Translations under genes and position numbers: made by a program
Notes under the pieces: generated by a model
Told to the model about the DNA's origin: nothing
What the model saw: only the letters and a program-made list of their open reading frames with translations
Database searches by the model: none
NCBI GenBank assembly: GCA_002794775.1
Contig: NBAY01000015.1
Location: forward strand, 434,001 to 498,000
Direction of reading: 5' to 3'
DNA: 64,000 nucleotides
Origin: Porodaedalea pini
Lineage: Eukaryota > Basidiomycota > Agaricomycetes > Hymenochaetales > Hymenochaetaceae
Shown here: one piece after another, positions 26,385 to 42,190 of the stretch
How the letters are laid out: each line of letters begins with the position of its first letter
Position numbering within the stretch: the stretch's first letter is position 1

Positions 26385-27901
26385 TCAATGCGACCAGTCG
26401 TAAAAATCATTCGTGCCGTAAACGGACGGGCTCGGGTTTGCAGAGCTAGGGTAGCTGCCACTGAGAGGCGGAGACGTGGGCTCGTTTCCCCATTGCACAT
26501 GAGAGAAGTGTGGAGAGGGAAGACTGAGCAGTATCGTTCCGGCGTTTTGACGACCCACCCCAGAAGATGGAAGACCTGTCAAATCATGTGCGCGCAGTTG
26601 TGCAGGATCGATGAAATCTTCAGAAGTCCCCGTCATCTGATTGAGAGTGAAATAATCGGGGTTGTCGATGTCATTGTAACGAATGTGCTGCAACGTGCTC
26701 GGCGCATCAGGTGCTGCTCGTGCGTGCGAAGAAGCAGAGGTGACAGAGTTAATGTGGCCCTGCTCAAGCCATGGCGCATAAACACTAGCCGGATGGTCGG
26801 ATTGCGATGCATACTCCATCGAGAGTGAGGATGCAGTCACATCCACGGAGCCCCGAGCACACTGATCTACTCCATACTGCCGCACGTCGTATACCTGTTG
26901 GTCAGAAGAACGCAAGGCGGATCGTTGGGGGTTGAGAAACGAAGTTTGTCGTTGACTGAACTGCGCTTCCGAAACCTCCTGACTGTAATGAGCTGAGATA
27001 TCGAAGATCGATCCGGGCTCAGCGTCTCGTTGAGCGAGTTGTGAGTGCCGGAGCTCATTGTACGCCGACAAACCGGCCAAATGCATACCCTGTCCGGTTT
27101 GAATCTCACCAGAGTGAGCTGAAGGGTTTGCTCCGGGTTCCTCAACTATACGGGTCTGCTCGACGAGATTACGCGGGAGGGAAGCAGACATCGGATATGG
27201 TGAAAATTCCGTCGTGTGTGGAGACAGAGAGGCGGAGCTTGTGTTTGAAAAGTCAGGGAGCGAATAGGAACGATGGCTGTAGAGATGACGGCTACGCTGA
27301 AGCATCTCTGGGGAAGGAATGATCTCGGCTTCATATGCCGTCGCTATATGTTCAAAGACCGTGTTCTGTGCTGGCCCGAACTGATCCTCTTGGCTTAGAT
27401 TCGTGGGTGACGGGGTCTCGAGCGCCGACCCCGATGCACTCGGCGACTGATCCGGCGAGCTCGTTGCCGACCAGGTGTGAAATAAGCCTAAGGATGCTGG
27501 AGACAATGATGATGAGAAAGCACTCGAAGTTGAAATCATAGGAACTCACAGTCTGGAAAAATGAACACGTCTGGAACGGATGTATCTACACGAGTCTCTT
27601 CACCTTGGCCCGTGCATGCACACTGGCTTCTGCTTTTGTGCGGTGTATACGTGCAGTGCGTTCCATTGAGATAACAGCGTCGACAGAGTGGCTTGTCGCC
27701 ATCACACTGGATCGATTGGACGTCAGGCGTCTACAAGAGCGTCTAAGGGAATGAAAAGTCGCGCACCTTCTTCTGCGATCGCCTGCATTCGTCACAAGCA
27801 TGCTTTGTACGGGCTCGCTTTGACTTCGCAGAGTCAGCGGAGCTCGACGTCGAGGCCTGACGAAGAGCGGGAGAGGAGCTAGAAACGTTCTGCGCGGCCA
27901 T
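26385..27901 (-). CDS. Zn(II)2Cys6 transcription factor, member 4
   Basis: Three exons fit: 27767-27901, 27592-27706 and 26385-27544. Exon 1 starts MAAQNVSSSSPALRQ and ends KHACDECRRSQKK. Exon 2 starts CDGDKPLCRRCYLNGTHC, giving C-X2-C-X6-C-X6-C-X2-C-X6-C. Exon 3 is a single open frame of about 385 codons, rich in Ser, Gln and Pro, for example PDQSPSASGSALETPSPTN and SLPSPHFSHVQWG, ending TNDFYDWSH. The phases of both introns (60 bp; 47 bp with acceptor GTGAG) agree. The protein is about 470 aa. It looks like a zinc-cluster regulator with a long activation-type tail and no recognisable middle domain. Its intron directly before the third Cys matches the other local members. Confidence 0.82.
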
Positions 27902-30900
27902 CGGTGTCCAAGAAGAGATGCTTATGTGCTTCAGTGCAGAGGACGAGGTTCTGGAGGAAGACACAATGCATACTCATGCTTTTATAAACTAGCTGATAAG
28001 TATAGCACTGAAGCCCGAACGAATTGGAAAGAATTCATCCTTCTGAATAAACCGAAGGGAAAGAAGGTTTGAACAGAGTGTAATGATCCGATGCTACGTA
28101 CAACTTCCAGGGCAGCACGTTTCGAAGATGATCCTGGGCGTGTCTTCGAGTTTTCAGTCCTCAGGGTTTAGAGTTCTATGCTTCAGGTCCAGGGAGTCGA
28201 AGAAAGGAAGGACCGAAGGGCTGAGACGAGTTTGGAAAGGACTTTATGTCATCGGGGGATCACCTAAGCAAAAGTACAAGGCGGACATCGTGTTTACCCT
28301 GCTTCTCGCTGCGTTCTGCCCTGCTCCCCACGGACTTTACTCGCCCGACGGATGGCATGAGCACAGCCTACCAACGAGCCGACGTTAGCGTGCTGATTGT
28401 CTAAAGAGGCGGCCTGACTTGATATCGTTCGTACTCCTGATTTTCCTGACGCCTGCTAGGATTTGTAGAGCGCTTCTCGTTCACCGAGCCCTTCACATCA
28501 TGATGAACAGCAAGTTTCTAAAGCTTCAACATCGAGTTGAGAAGCTCTCCTGATACAAGTTGAACACATGGTGTCATTTTTCACGTTGAATGGGTTAAGC
28601 CACGCGCTCGGGTCCAGATCTTCACTGAGAAAGATCTACTTCTTCTCTAACCTCGATTCGTTCGTTCTTTGATCGAGATTGACCTCCGTCAGCAATACTT
28701 TGCTTGCCAGCAACTGTTGTGTACACCATCCGGTGTGGAAGGGAGAGTTGTCTAGTTTTCAAGAGTTGAGCCTGATGAAGTCCATTTTCAGGAACCGCGC
28801 ACGTCTATCATACAATGCGGAGGTACTACAGGTCCGACCCCTGAAGTCAACACAGATAGCAATTACAAGGCAGAGGTTTGACTCATATTTTCTACCAGGA
28901 TGTATTGCGCGCTCGAGACTCTGGCAACCAGATTCTTGTATTGCTATTTCAATGATTCGACCTAAACATGCGATCCGATCCCGTCTATTTTGCTTTCTTA
29001 CTTGCGGAGCTCATTATGGTTCTCTTCGCTGGTCTGCTATGCGTGCGTCGCAAATCGCCTGTTCTGCTCTCCAAGCTCCATCATAAGGAATGTCAGGCTA
29101 GTAGTCTGTAATATCAAAACATGATGACGCCGGCTTTATCAAATAACCATCCGCTGGTCTGGATTCGAAAGGGGTGAGACTCTTGTCCTTCCACCGCAGG
29201 CTCTTGAGCCAGTCGTTCTCAGTGTGCTTCTAACCATGTCATTCACAGATCGCTTCAACCTTACTCATTGAACTCCCGTTCCGCCTCCCGATGCCTCGTT
29301 CTTCTGGACATCTGAAGTAATACGCTTTCGCGCCACATGCCAAGTATCGCAATTACGGCTACTGAGTGTCGTGAGGGGTGCACTCGCAGATGATAATTAT
29401 CGCTGTTTGATTGGTGTCGGTGTCCTTCTCCGTCTTCGCTCACTCTGTTATCCATGGTCCGGCAACGTCAGAGGCCGAGACAATGTTCTAACTCTCGATT
29501 CTTGCTAAAGAATTTGCTCAACACAAATGACCGGGATCTCACGCTTAGCGCGTACACATACAATATGTCGATAGGCTCTATTTTTACTAAGGCAAATTCC
29601 CGCACACTCACGCCACTCACGCCGGTCAATCTGACCCATATGAACTCCGCGAAGCAACTGCATTCCCGTGGGATGACTCAGCGTTACCGATCGTCAAATC
29701 ACTGGTCCGATATTTTTCAAGTGGGTGGCGTTAACCTTCATGATCTCATTGCTGGCAGTCTCCGCGAGAATGGGCATCCGTGCCGGTGCGTTACCGATAC
29801 TCGCTCCTCGGGCCGACTCGGAAGGTTGTTCGTGAGTCTGCTTCCCGCCCTCCGCGTTCATCGTTTACGTGCCCGTGAAACCGAAACGATTCCATGAGAG
29901 CTCTGGCTCACCACTAGTACTGGTGACAGCCACTCCGCGAAGAATCTTGACTCAGCACAGCCCTCCGCCCTCCATCCTCTCCACTCCGCCTAGCGATTGG
30001 AGAAGCCGGATGCTTTAAGCTCACTTTGTTCTGCTCTGGTTTGCACCAAATCATGACTGGAATGTTCGGACCGTGCCGCAAAGCCAGACATGCATCTGCA
30101 GTCAGAGAACGTTTTAGATGACTCCATTTGACATCGGTGTTCACTGGCATCACTCAATGAACCTCAAACCTCAGTCTTTCGCGAAGTCTCTAGACAAGCC
30201 TGACGTCTTCTGCAATGGTTGGTCCGATGTCTTGGTGTCTATAATCCTTAGTGTTTCACCATGCCAACTTCCTTTCTGACTCGACAAAAACAAGGATCGC
30301 GCTAAATTCCCACTTCGCGGGAAGGCCGTCAGACCATGTTTGTGAAATGAACTGTTGCCTTGCACGGCATGTTGAGTTCTCCAGAAATTTTCCAAGTCGT
30401 CTGAAAGGTATCTCTTCAATTGACAACGTTGTGATGCAAGTCTTACCTCGGCGCGGAATCTGAATTGTGGAGGTCATGGGTTTCCTCAAAATAATCTAAG
30501 TCCGCACTCACTATATATGATGAGAGATAATGGACTAAAGCGACTACGATATCAGGTCTTTCAACATGAACCTGTAAGTCAGATCAAACCACAATTCTCG
30601 TAAGGCCTAGGAGCAAGGTCAAATGTTCTCCAATCCCATGGAGTTTTTCTTAACTCGGGCCGACGTAAGAAAATATTGATACTTCGATTTTCCCCCGTGG
30701 CCATGAAACGAGTTTGACGCCTTTTGAGCGGCACACCGCGAGGCAAACACTTACCTTCAAGTCACCCCTCGGATGCGACATAATGTTGCTAATTAAAAGT
30801 TCGTGATGGTGACTGGGCTGGATTGTGATAATATATTCTCTGATGCTTGAACTTTAGCAATGATCATTCCGTTTGGATCTAACTACATCCATCTGCCCAG

Positions 30901-31293
30901 AAAGATGTGTTTTATGTATTTTCCCCTCCAAGTTTCTGATCAGATGAAGACAAGGCAGCCGTGCTAAGACCGCCTTCACGTCTTGAGGCTGTCTAGATTC
31001 CAAACGAGATCCAGTTTCAAATGTAGTGAGTTGACTCTTTTGTCTCGGCTGTCGTAACGAAGATGGTAGTCTGTCCAGATTCTCCCAGCGCCTCATTCAC
31101 TTCATGTAATAAGACGGCAATCTAAAAAAGACACGAGGCGTTTTCATGGAACAATGTTAGACAAGGAAAGCGCCTCCTTCGCTTCCTTTTGATGTTGATA
31201 CTTTTCGTCTTTTCTCTCTCGCAAATGCTGATATGCATATATTCTAAGCTGCAGATTTGGATCATGAATCTTTCGCTCTTGCAAGTGGACAGC
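27902..31293. other. Gene-poor interval
   Basis: About 3.4 kb without a convincing gene. The longest frames (28679-29086 and 29454-29897, plus strand) show no domain and no consistent exon chain. It may contain decayed sequence. Confidence 0.35.
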
Positions 31294-31300
31294 TATATAA
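31294..31300 (+). promoter_or_regulatory. TATA box of zinc-cluster member 5
   Basis: TATATAA lies 48 bp upstream of the ATG at 31,342, with a pyrimidine-rich stretch between. Confidence 0.5.
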
Positions 31301-31341
31301 AAACGGCATCATTTCTTTCTTATTATCGACAACAATAACGA

Positions 31342-32004
31342 ATGTTTGCAACACCCACTCCCACGGTATCTAACCGAGACGCCACTGTGCCGAGGAGCGG
31401 CGCTGGCGCCAATCGCACGGCAGTCGCGCCTACGTCAGTGCCTCATACACCACCATCTAAAGTGAAGCGCACGAAGGCATGTCAACAATGTCGTAAACTT
31501 CGATGCAAGGCAAGTACAACGCCAAAACCATCTGTTCCATTACATATCTTCGGAGATGCGAGGGACTGACGCCAATAACGCTGATAGTGCAAGTTGGTCG
31601 ACGAAACAATCTGCGAACGATGCTTCAAGAAGTCGCTGCCTTGTTCCGGACCCACAGAGACGCCGGAACGGCTGAAGAAACTGCGAACGAAGGTTCGTTC
31701 GAGAGCGAAGACTGTGATGTAAGTTTGGAAAGTATGCTGCTTGTCTTGTGTCTGAGTTCTTGGATAGGCCACGCATTGAGAGGAATCAGCCTACGTTGCC
31801 GTCAAACCGAGCCTTTGTAACCGGGGTAATGGTTTACTGGGAGAATCACGCTCTTGATGCTGAAATCATAGTTTTTTGCAGATCGTGCACATTGAGCACT
31901 CAGATGAGCCTCCACAGATGAGCGGCTGCAGCCCCGTCGCAACTCAAACGTGCTTCATTGGAGCAAGTTGGATAATCGGACAGGATGATTGCAAAGATGC
32001 TTGA
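31342..32004 (+). CDS. Small Zn(II)2Cys6 protein, member 5 (GC-AG intron)
   Basis: Four exons agree in phase: 31342-31509, 31588-31718, 31768-31816 and 31882-32004, giving about 156 aa. Exon 1 ends KRTKACQQCRKLRCK. Exon 2 starts CKLVDETICERCFKKSLPC, so the cluster is C-X2-C-X6-C-X7-C-X2-C-X6-C. The joining intron starts with GC (AAG|GCAAGT, a textbook GC donor) and ends ATAG. The linker PTETPERLKKLRTKVRSRAK is basic. The last exon reads IVHIEHSDEPPQMSGCSPV and ends GQDDCKDA. The protein is very short for a zinc-cluster regulator. Either it lacks an activation region, or the gene continues through further exons I did not connect. A TATA box lies just upstream. Confidence 0.72.
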
Positions 32005-33195
32005 TCTCTTCTTAGGAGACCACTCGGGGAACTGCAACGTTATGTGAGTGATGTTCATTCCATTAACCGGACAAGATGTCACCGATACTCACGGTAGCGG
32101 ATTCCTTTCGAAACATGTCACCAGTAATGCAGGCAGGGAATGCAGAAAGCCTGTGAGCGTCCTTTGCGAAAATGTGTCCCCTAATAAATATGACCACTAT
32201 TATCATTCGAAGGATGCCGCGTCCGTGCTTTGTCTGTACTCTTTTTCAGTTGATTCCTGAAACTGTGCTGGTGCGTCTGATCGAGCGAGTCCAGAATGAC
32301 TTCTTGTTCAATCATCATGATATATTCCGTGCACGACACCCGAAAGTGCTAGGACTGAGCCGATTTTGGTGAAGAGCCACCCGGGTTTATGTCTGCAAGA
32401 GTACTGCAGCAACAGCCGATTTTTTATTTTCACTGGATGTTATCCTGCATATCCTCGTACTGTTGGTTTTCTTGGCCGCTGGGAGAAACGTAGACGTTCG
32501 TCCTCATTCCGGAGCCAACACAAGACAGTTCGAGGCGATGGAAGTCTATTTTTCGTCATTTTCGGCAAGTATGGTATGATGCTGTCATCACGGAAGCATT
32601 TGATCACGATGTGGAGATGCTTGTCGACTAACCTGGAGTTCATTCTGAAAGTAGGAAGGTCAGCCGCCCGAAAGCCAAATTAGTACCAGGTACAGGAATG
32701 GCAGTCAGCGAAATGGGTAGAGCTTCCTTCACCAGGTCGCCTTTTTGTCGCTACGGGATTCGATATTGCCGTACTCGTGAATTCTGCTACACCTCCTATG
32801 ATGGTTTGAGAACCGATTCGAAATCATAAACCGGGGAATTTCGAGCGTCATTCTGCTGCATAGGAGATCAGCTGAGCGCCGCGGAAAATTAAATAGTGAT
32901 ATTCTTTTTGAAGTTACCGGCTGCTTTCCCTGAGATCCCGCAGTAGGACAGGCGATAAAATTCTCTTAGAATGGGAGCTTTCGGCGACTAGATTGAAAAC
33001 TGCCAGTGAGAGCGTACTGCTAGACGAGCATAGAAAATGTCCGCTTTCAACTTGATGGTTACGTAATCTATTTCCACGTCCACCCTTGGCTTGTTCAACT
33101 AAACAGTCGTTTACCTGCAAGCATTCTTCAACAGACACTATAAAGACACCCATGGAACTACTCCTCAGGCAAAATACCTGTAGTATTCTGCTGCA
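32005..33195. other. Intergenic or unassigned
   Basis: Short frames only. It may contain extra exons of the preceding zinc-cluster gene, but none could be joined with confidence. Confidence 0.35.
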
Positions 33196-34274
33196 ATGGG
33201 ACGCTGTACACTTCCTTCTGTCACCCGTCCGTCGACAAAGTCATCATGTCGGGCACCTCTGAATACTCCCTCCAAGGATAATCCCGAAATGCACAACAAC
33301 TCTGTTTTCTCCACAGTATCGAATACAGAAAAGCCGCGAGCTCACAGGCGACTCCCTATGACCCCGATGTTCCAGTCGCAGAACAATGGTGTTAGCGGTG
33401 ACGACGCAATACTGGCACCAACGCATCATGTATGATTTTCAATTGTCTTCCTCGCCGTCATTATACATCAACTCACAACATGACGATGTCAAAATATAAA
33501 CAAGGCTCGATCCGGTTTGCAGCGCATCCCGACGCAGCAAGAGGATCAATGCTCCATAGAATCGGTTACGGGAGATTTGTCTCCCTCTGACGAATCAACG
33601 CTGTAAGCACTTAGTATGTTCTCATAACCTGCTATCCTGACGAATTTCTTCAGGCCGCCTTCTTATGAAGAATCAACGAAAGAGAAAAGATACGACGAAT
33701 CCGACTCACTTACTCGTGAAGCGCAGTCTCCATGTACTGCAATTGCGTATAATAATGTAGCTTCCGAGCCGCCGTCGAACCCAGATGCTCAGTAAGTTAG
33801 CATCCACGAATTGTTGCACAGAATCATCCTCATGCGTTCAGTATGAAGCATATGCAAATGAGCGTGACTGACTATCGTCGTAAAGGTCTGGTTGTATATC
33901 GGAAATTTTCAGATATGTCCTGCTCCTTAGATACAGAAAAATGCAAGATAAACCCTAGCGCTACGGAGAAGGGGGCGACACTTAGGATATACATCTCGGC
34001 AGATGTATGCGAACTTCGGATTCTCGTTCATGGCAATTGCGAAATGCCCCAAGTCACGGTCGTGGTTGAGAAAAGCGACAGCCTGGTTGGCAAGGAAAGA
34101 GAAGAGATTCGTAACTCCGCTGGCCGCCACGAGTCAATGTTCGATAGTATCTGGTGTTACCTTAGCCTCAGGAAGTGCAGGCACGCAAAAACACTTATCT
34201 CTGTACGTCTCGTTCAACATTCATTTGATATATCTTTGCTGAATTTTATATGTCCTAGCCGCTACTATAAATAG
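33196..34274 (+). CDS. Hypothetical protein with a PPxY motif
   Basis: An ATG at 33,196 opens MGRCTLPSVTRPSTKSSCRA, continuing VFSTVSNTEKPRAHRRLPMT. After an intron come QRIPTQQEDQCSIESVTGDL and SPSDESTL. A GTAAGC-TTCAG intron then joins in phase to PPSYEESTKEKRYDESDSL and ends near SEPPSNPDA. A further intron leads into the frame starting MKHMQMSVTDYRRKGLVVY, which stays open to 34,274. PPSY is a PY motif of the kind bound by WW domains such as those of Rsp5-type ubiquitin ligases. Nothing else identifies the family. It could be a cytosolic adaptor or a regulator; the last exon is less secure. Confidence 0.42.
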
Positions 34275-35770
34275 ACTTTAGATAATATTAATGGATGGGG
34301 TTTACAGAATGATTCTAATATTTTATGAACTCGATCTTATGCGCGTTTGATACGCGTTCTACTTTTTTCATAATGATCTCGAGCGTCTAAGCAACGTCTA
34401 CCGAGGCACGTGGAAGAAACAGTTATTATTACTGACCTAATGTGCTTGGGCTGCTCAAGCCTGGAAAGCCTGGACCATGCACCGTTCTACGCTCCAAAAC
34501 GATGAAAATATACATCTTTGGCTTAGTCAAAGCTCCAAAGTTATCGACACTGGTTCAATATGACTACTTTGCGAGTTCCGACCCGGCTCGGAATTGGTCA
34601 TGTACAGTGTACAAAGAATCACCGTAAGCCTGCCACTTTCCCTTGCGATACATTTCCCAGAAGACACTGTAACTTGGCATCAGAATCATGACTCGTATTT
34701 ACTGATATTAACTCAGCTGTGCATAAAACCTAGTCACCACACTTACTTTATTGTGAAGATGGGCACTATCCCAAATACAATGTTCCTTCATCTTCTATGG
34801 AACGTTATTGGAGCAGTGTTCAGTTGGAATATATCAACACAGGTATTGAAAAGTCTAGAACAGGAGGATGGCCGGCGCGGACCTGAAGACCTATCGCCTT
34901 CCCGTACGCCAAATATGTTTTTGTATTGCCATCTCCTATCTTTCTGGTGTGTGTGTTCAAGCATCTTTCTCCAGTGCTCGAGCTTCAATGCGACGAGTGG
35001 CCTGATGGCAGAGTTGCGGGTGTTTACTATCATTTGGCACAACGTAATCAGACTTGCTGTGCCGTCGCGGTTGTTCTGCCGTGATGTCTAGTCCACAAGC
35101 AATATCCAAAAGACACATGCTACTCTATTATTTTGCATATTCCACTCATCTCATAGTATTTTGACAGGTTCTCCCTGGAATTTGGCCATTCACATGGTCT
35201 GTTACCTCTCAAACTCAGAAAATTCATCCGCATAAGGTCCCTAGACTGCCTAGCCCCGGACAGCCTCAATGCTCCAGTTGTCTTGTTTTTAGTTTTCATC
35301 ATGAGAATTCATATCGCTCCGAAACTAAGTGCCGCGGACGACTCATATGCAAGCTTGAAGAGCTCGAATGTAATGTATTGCGGGTCCGCAGACGGAGTCG
35401 TTGGCATCGGCCACATATCGTGATGCAGATGCGTGGATGCTCCGATCCGACATAACTGGCTGAGGAGAGTGCAACAAGCCCTTACGATCTTCCCGTGGAT
35501 GCCCTCTCGTCGGAATTTGATCCTTTGCGGTTCAGAAGCCATCTTGTGCATCCTGCCTGGGCTGTTCGAGGCATAATCCAGTGTACAAGCCACTATGTGC
35601 TTCATCAATGCATTTGTCCGGTACTTTCTCCAACATCCGGAGACTCACAGCAAGCAAACCCTTGCCTTCTAGTATGATACTAGAAGCTCGTCTATCTGTC
35701 CAGTGTAGGGAGCGCTCAAGTATACTGCAAAAATTCTGTTAGCTGTTTAATTGCACCAAGGCCGGCTCTG
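34275..35770. other. Intergenic, nothing recognised
   Basis: Contains a 165-codon plus-strand frame (34594-35091) with hydrophobic stretches. It has a complex shadow structure and no domain, so I do not call it. Confidence 0.35.
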
Positions 35771-35772
35771 AT

Positions 35773-35779
35773 TATAAAA
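35773..35779 (+). promoter_or_regulatory. TATA-like box of the broken zinc-cluster gene
   Basis: TATAAAA, about 120 bp upstream of the ATG at 35,897. Confidence 0.4.
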
Positions 35780-35896
35780 CAGACGGGTCTGAGTCTCACT
35801 CCTCCACAGATTCTTTCAGCTCCCATTCGCTTCAGGTGAGATCAACATCGAGACTTCTTCTGGATATCGCTGACCCCCCCTTCGTAGACAACGACA

Positions 35897-36280
35897 ATGG
35901 CCGAACGCCCAAAGTGGAGACAGGAATTCGTCCACCATGACCCGAACTCTTTGAGTGCCACGAACGGGAGGCCGAGACGACCCGTAGCCTGTGACTCGTG
36001 CAGGAGAGCGCGTCGTAGGTGAGATCGCCTCAGCTTTGTGTTATATTGGTCTGACGAGATAGTCTGGGTGTAGTGCGTTCGACCTCAGACGATACCTCTC
36101 ATTCCATGCGAACATTGCATGGTCCACAGGATCGAGTGCATAACGGTGAGCCTGGCTTCCACACTTTGAACACTCGAATACTCATTCTTTTTACACCAGA
36201 ACCGGAATGCGTAGAGAATCTTGGGCAGTTGAAGCTCGGACTTGGTGACGCTGTCAAGGATAAGGGTGGAACAGACTGAT
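35897..36280 (+). pseudogene. Zn(II)2Cys6 gene, member 6, apparently frameshifted
   Basis: Exon 1 starts MAERPKWRQEFVHHDPNS and ends RRPVACDSCRRARR plus two bases (AG). The next exon, from 36,074 after a GTGTAG acceptor, reads CVRPQTIPLIPCEHCMVHRI followed by EC. The halves would give C-X2-C-X6-C-X10-C-X2-C-X6-C. The available donor (AG|GTGAGA) leaves the codon one base short, so the joined frame does not reach the second half. Restoring phase would need AGG|GTGAGA, suggesting loss of one G at about 36,018. Downstream, the frame PECVENLGQLKLGLGDAVKD is also one base out of phase with the preceding exon. I read this as a recent pseudogene, though an unusual splice site or sequencing error is possible. 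Confidence 0.6.
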
Positions 36281-36630
36281 CCGAAACACCCATACCACAA
36301 CTATACCACGTATAATCAGCACTGGTGTCGACAAACACGATACCAATTATATCCGAGAGCTTACGTCGCATGTATTCCCTTAAATTTGATATCCCTTATA
36401 CCCTAAATCATCGATGCTCGTCTTAGATGACGACATTGAGATAGTTGGGCAGGAGAAGGAGTGAGCGGTGAAGACACTGACAGTAGCTTAGCCGAAGAAA
36501 GTGCAAAACGCAAGCAAGAAATTCAGAGCAGACGCCGGATTGGCCGACCTTTGGGAAATCAGGAGTAAAAAGGCATACGCATGAATAATACAGATAGGGG
36601 AAAGCTAAGACATGTTGAAGTATTCCAACA
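36281..36630. other. Intergenic, nothing recognised
   Basis: Lies between the broken zinc-cluster gene and the converging SR-rich gene. No signal seen. Confidence 0.5.
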
Positions 36631-37733
36631 TTATCCGTCGAAGGCACTTCCGTCCATGCGGACGCCAAAGGATTGACCAATGTTCATTCCCATAAGCTTC
36701 ATTTTTCCGACCTGACTGCGCTCCTGCTGCACGCGTCGTAACTCCAGGAGTTGCTCCTTGCTCATGTAAGTATCCTTCTCCGCAGCAGATTTCTTGTGTG
36801 CACTGCTGTGTGCGCGTAGGTCCGCATTAGGATCGTAGCCGTCGTCAACGGGTGGGAGTGTATCGCCATTTCGTAGAGAATTCATGCGTCGCTCGAAATT
36901 ATCAATGTTGTAGTATTTTTCGTGCGGTAGCGTTGCTGCAAAGCACACAACATCAGGTTTTGTATAACATAGAGAACGAAAATGATGAACGCAAACTGAC
37001 CAGTGTTGTAATCTTCTGCGAAACGGGCGAATTCCTTCTTCGTTTGGTCTTTGGAAAGGACCTCCGGGTTGATCACACGTTCTTCGACAAGCCACGTCCG
37101 AAACTCTGCTTCCTTATCGTACATACTATGGAGACCATTTAGAGAAGAGCAGTTGACTATCATCCAATGAGTGCTTACTTAGATTCGCTGATAATACCAT
37201 ATTTCCCCCACTGAGACGTTAAAGTGCCCTTCTTTTTCTTCTGCAAGCGCAAATGAGTGAGGAAAGCTGCATAAGAGACAGAACAGAGCACTCACCTTCT
37301 TGTCCTTCTTGTCCTTTTTCTTTTCTCTCCTGTCTCTGTCTCTGCTTCTACTCCGCTTCCGATGTTTGTCCTTGCGCCTCTTTCTATGCCTGTCGCCACT
37401 GGCCGAGGAGGCAGAAGAGGCCGAGCTCGAGCGGGAGTGTCGGCGCTTATGTCTTGTCCGTGAACGTGATCTTGAGCGTCGTCCATGATCCCGTTCTCTG
37501 TCCTTCCCTTTGTCCCTGCGAGGGGATTTAGAGCGTGAACGAGAACGCGAGTCCGAGCGGTTGTGGCGCTTTCGGGCTGGCGAACGCGAACGCGAACGAT
37601 GTCGTTCTCTGGCCTGACGCCCATCATCTGCGCCTTTGTCGCCCTTCTCATGACGTCGTACACTCCTACTACGAGATCTGACCATTGGCCTGTCTTGTCG
37701 GCCTCCTCGGTGTTCTCGTTCGCGTTCAGACAT
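36631..37733 (-). CDS. SR-rich nuclear protein with SCI1-like C-terminal domain
   Basis: The N-terminal exon (from ATG at 37,733) starts MSEREREHRGGRQDRPMVRS and is packed with Arg-Ser dipeptides and Lys/Arg runs up to EKKKDKKDKK. After an intron, a conserved region reads LTSQWGKYGIISESDLYDKE, then AEFRTWLVEERVINPEVLS and FARFAEDYNTATLPHEKYYN. The tail contains MSKEQLLELRRVQQERSQVG, then MGMNIGQSFGVRMDGSAFDG. The WGKYGII...EFRTWL...EDYNT block resembles plant style cell-cycle inhibitor 1 and similar eukaryotic nuclear proteins. RS-rich ends usually mean nuclear speckle or splicing association, so that role is inferred. The gene is divergent from the Pmr1 gene with 243 bp between starts. Confidence 0.75.
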
Positions 37734-37976
37734 GGATGGTTACAGACGAAGTTGGCAGCTTGTCTCTACCGACCTCGAAAATAAACGAGTGCTAATAAGG
37801 TAGGAAACTCTCACGAGTACAACTTTGTCCCTCTTGCGCAGACAGCGCAGTGTGTTTTAACCGTTCCGGCAACGACGTGTCCATAATAAACTCTCCGACA
37901 TTCATGACCGCCGACGCTCTCGATCACATTTTGTAGCGGAGAAATTTACTCTTAATCTTAAAACGCTCTTTTCGAC

Positions 37977-41755
<3,779 letters not shown>

Positions 41756-42101
41756 TTGGGGGTTGTTCAAATATGCCGTCCTCGCCATGCTTCCCGCTCC
41801 CTGGTGGCAATTCGTCTACTGTGTTCTTCTTTCCCATCGGTTGTTTGCCCGCTCGCCTACTTTTCTCCGTCTCGGTTGGATTCGATTAGGAACTTTTAAC
41901 GTTATTATTTTGTTTCACTCTTTTCTCCTATCGAAAAAATGCATAGACTGGGAGAAAGAAAGTTGTCTCAGTTGGTATACGAATGGTTCTCAATTGAAAA
42001 GCCAGTTCTATTTACCAGGGCCCCGACTCAGTGCAAAATACAACGCAGTGCGGCATTATAGCGCGCAAGACGTCAAGCCTAGATCGATCGGCCACGCGCG
42101 G

Positions 42102-42149
42102 CGTCGGGGTCGGGGTCGGGGTCTCGGTCAGTGTCGATGTCGATGTGCG
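42102..42149. repeat. Simple repeat, GTCGGG then GTCGAT units
   Basis: Imperfect hexanucleotide tract: GTCGGGGTCGGGGTCGGG, then diverged GTCTCG, GTCAGT and GTCGAT units. Confidence 0.8.
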
Positions 42150-42190
42150 AGCGTCGGCGACCTTCCGCAGAGCTCGCAAATAAGTTCCGG

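Noticed and set aside
34594..35091. 165-codon plus-strand open frame
   Set aside because: No domain, no plausible start context or exon partners, and unusual hydrophobic/aromatic mix; most likely chance.
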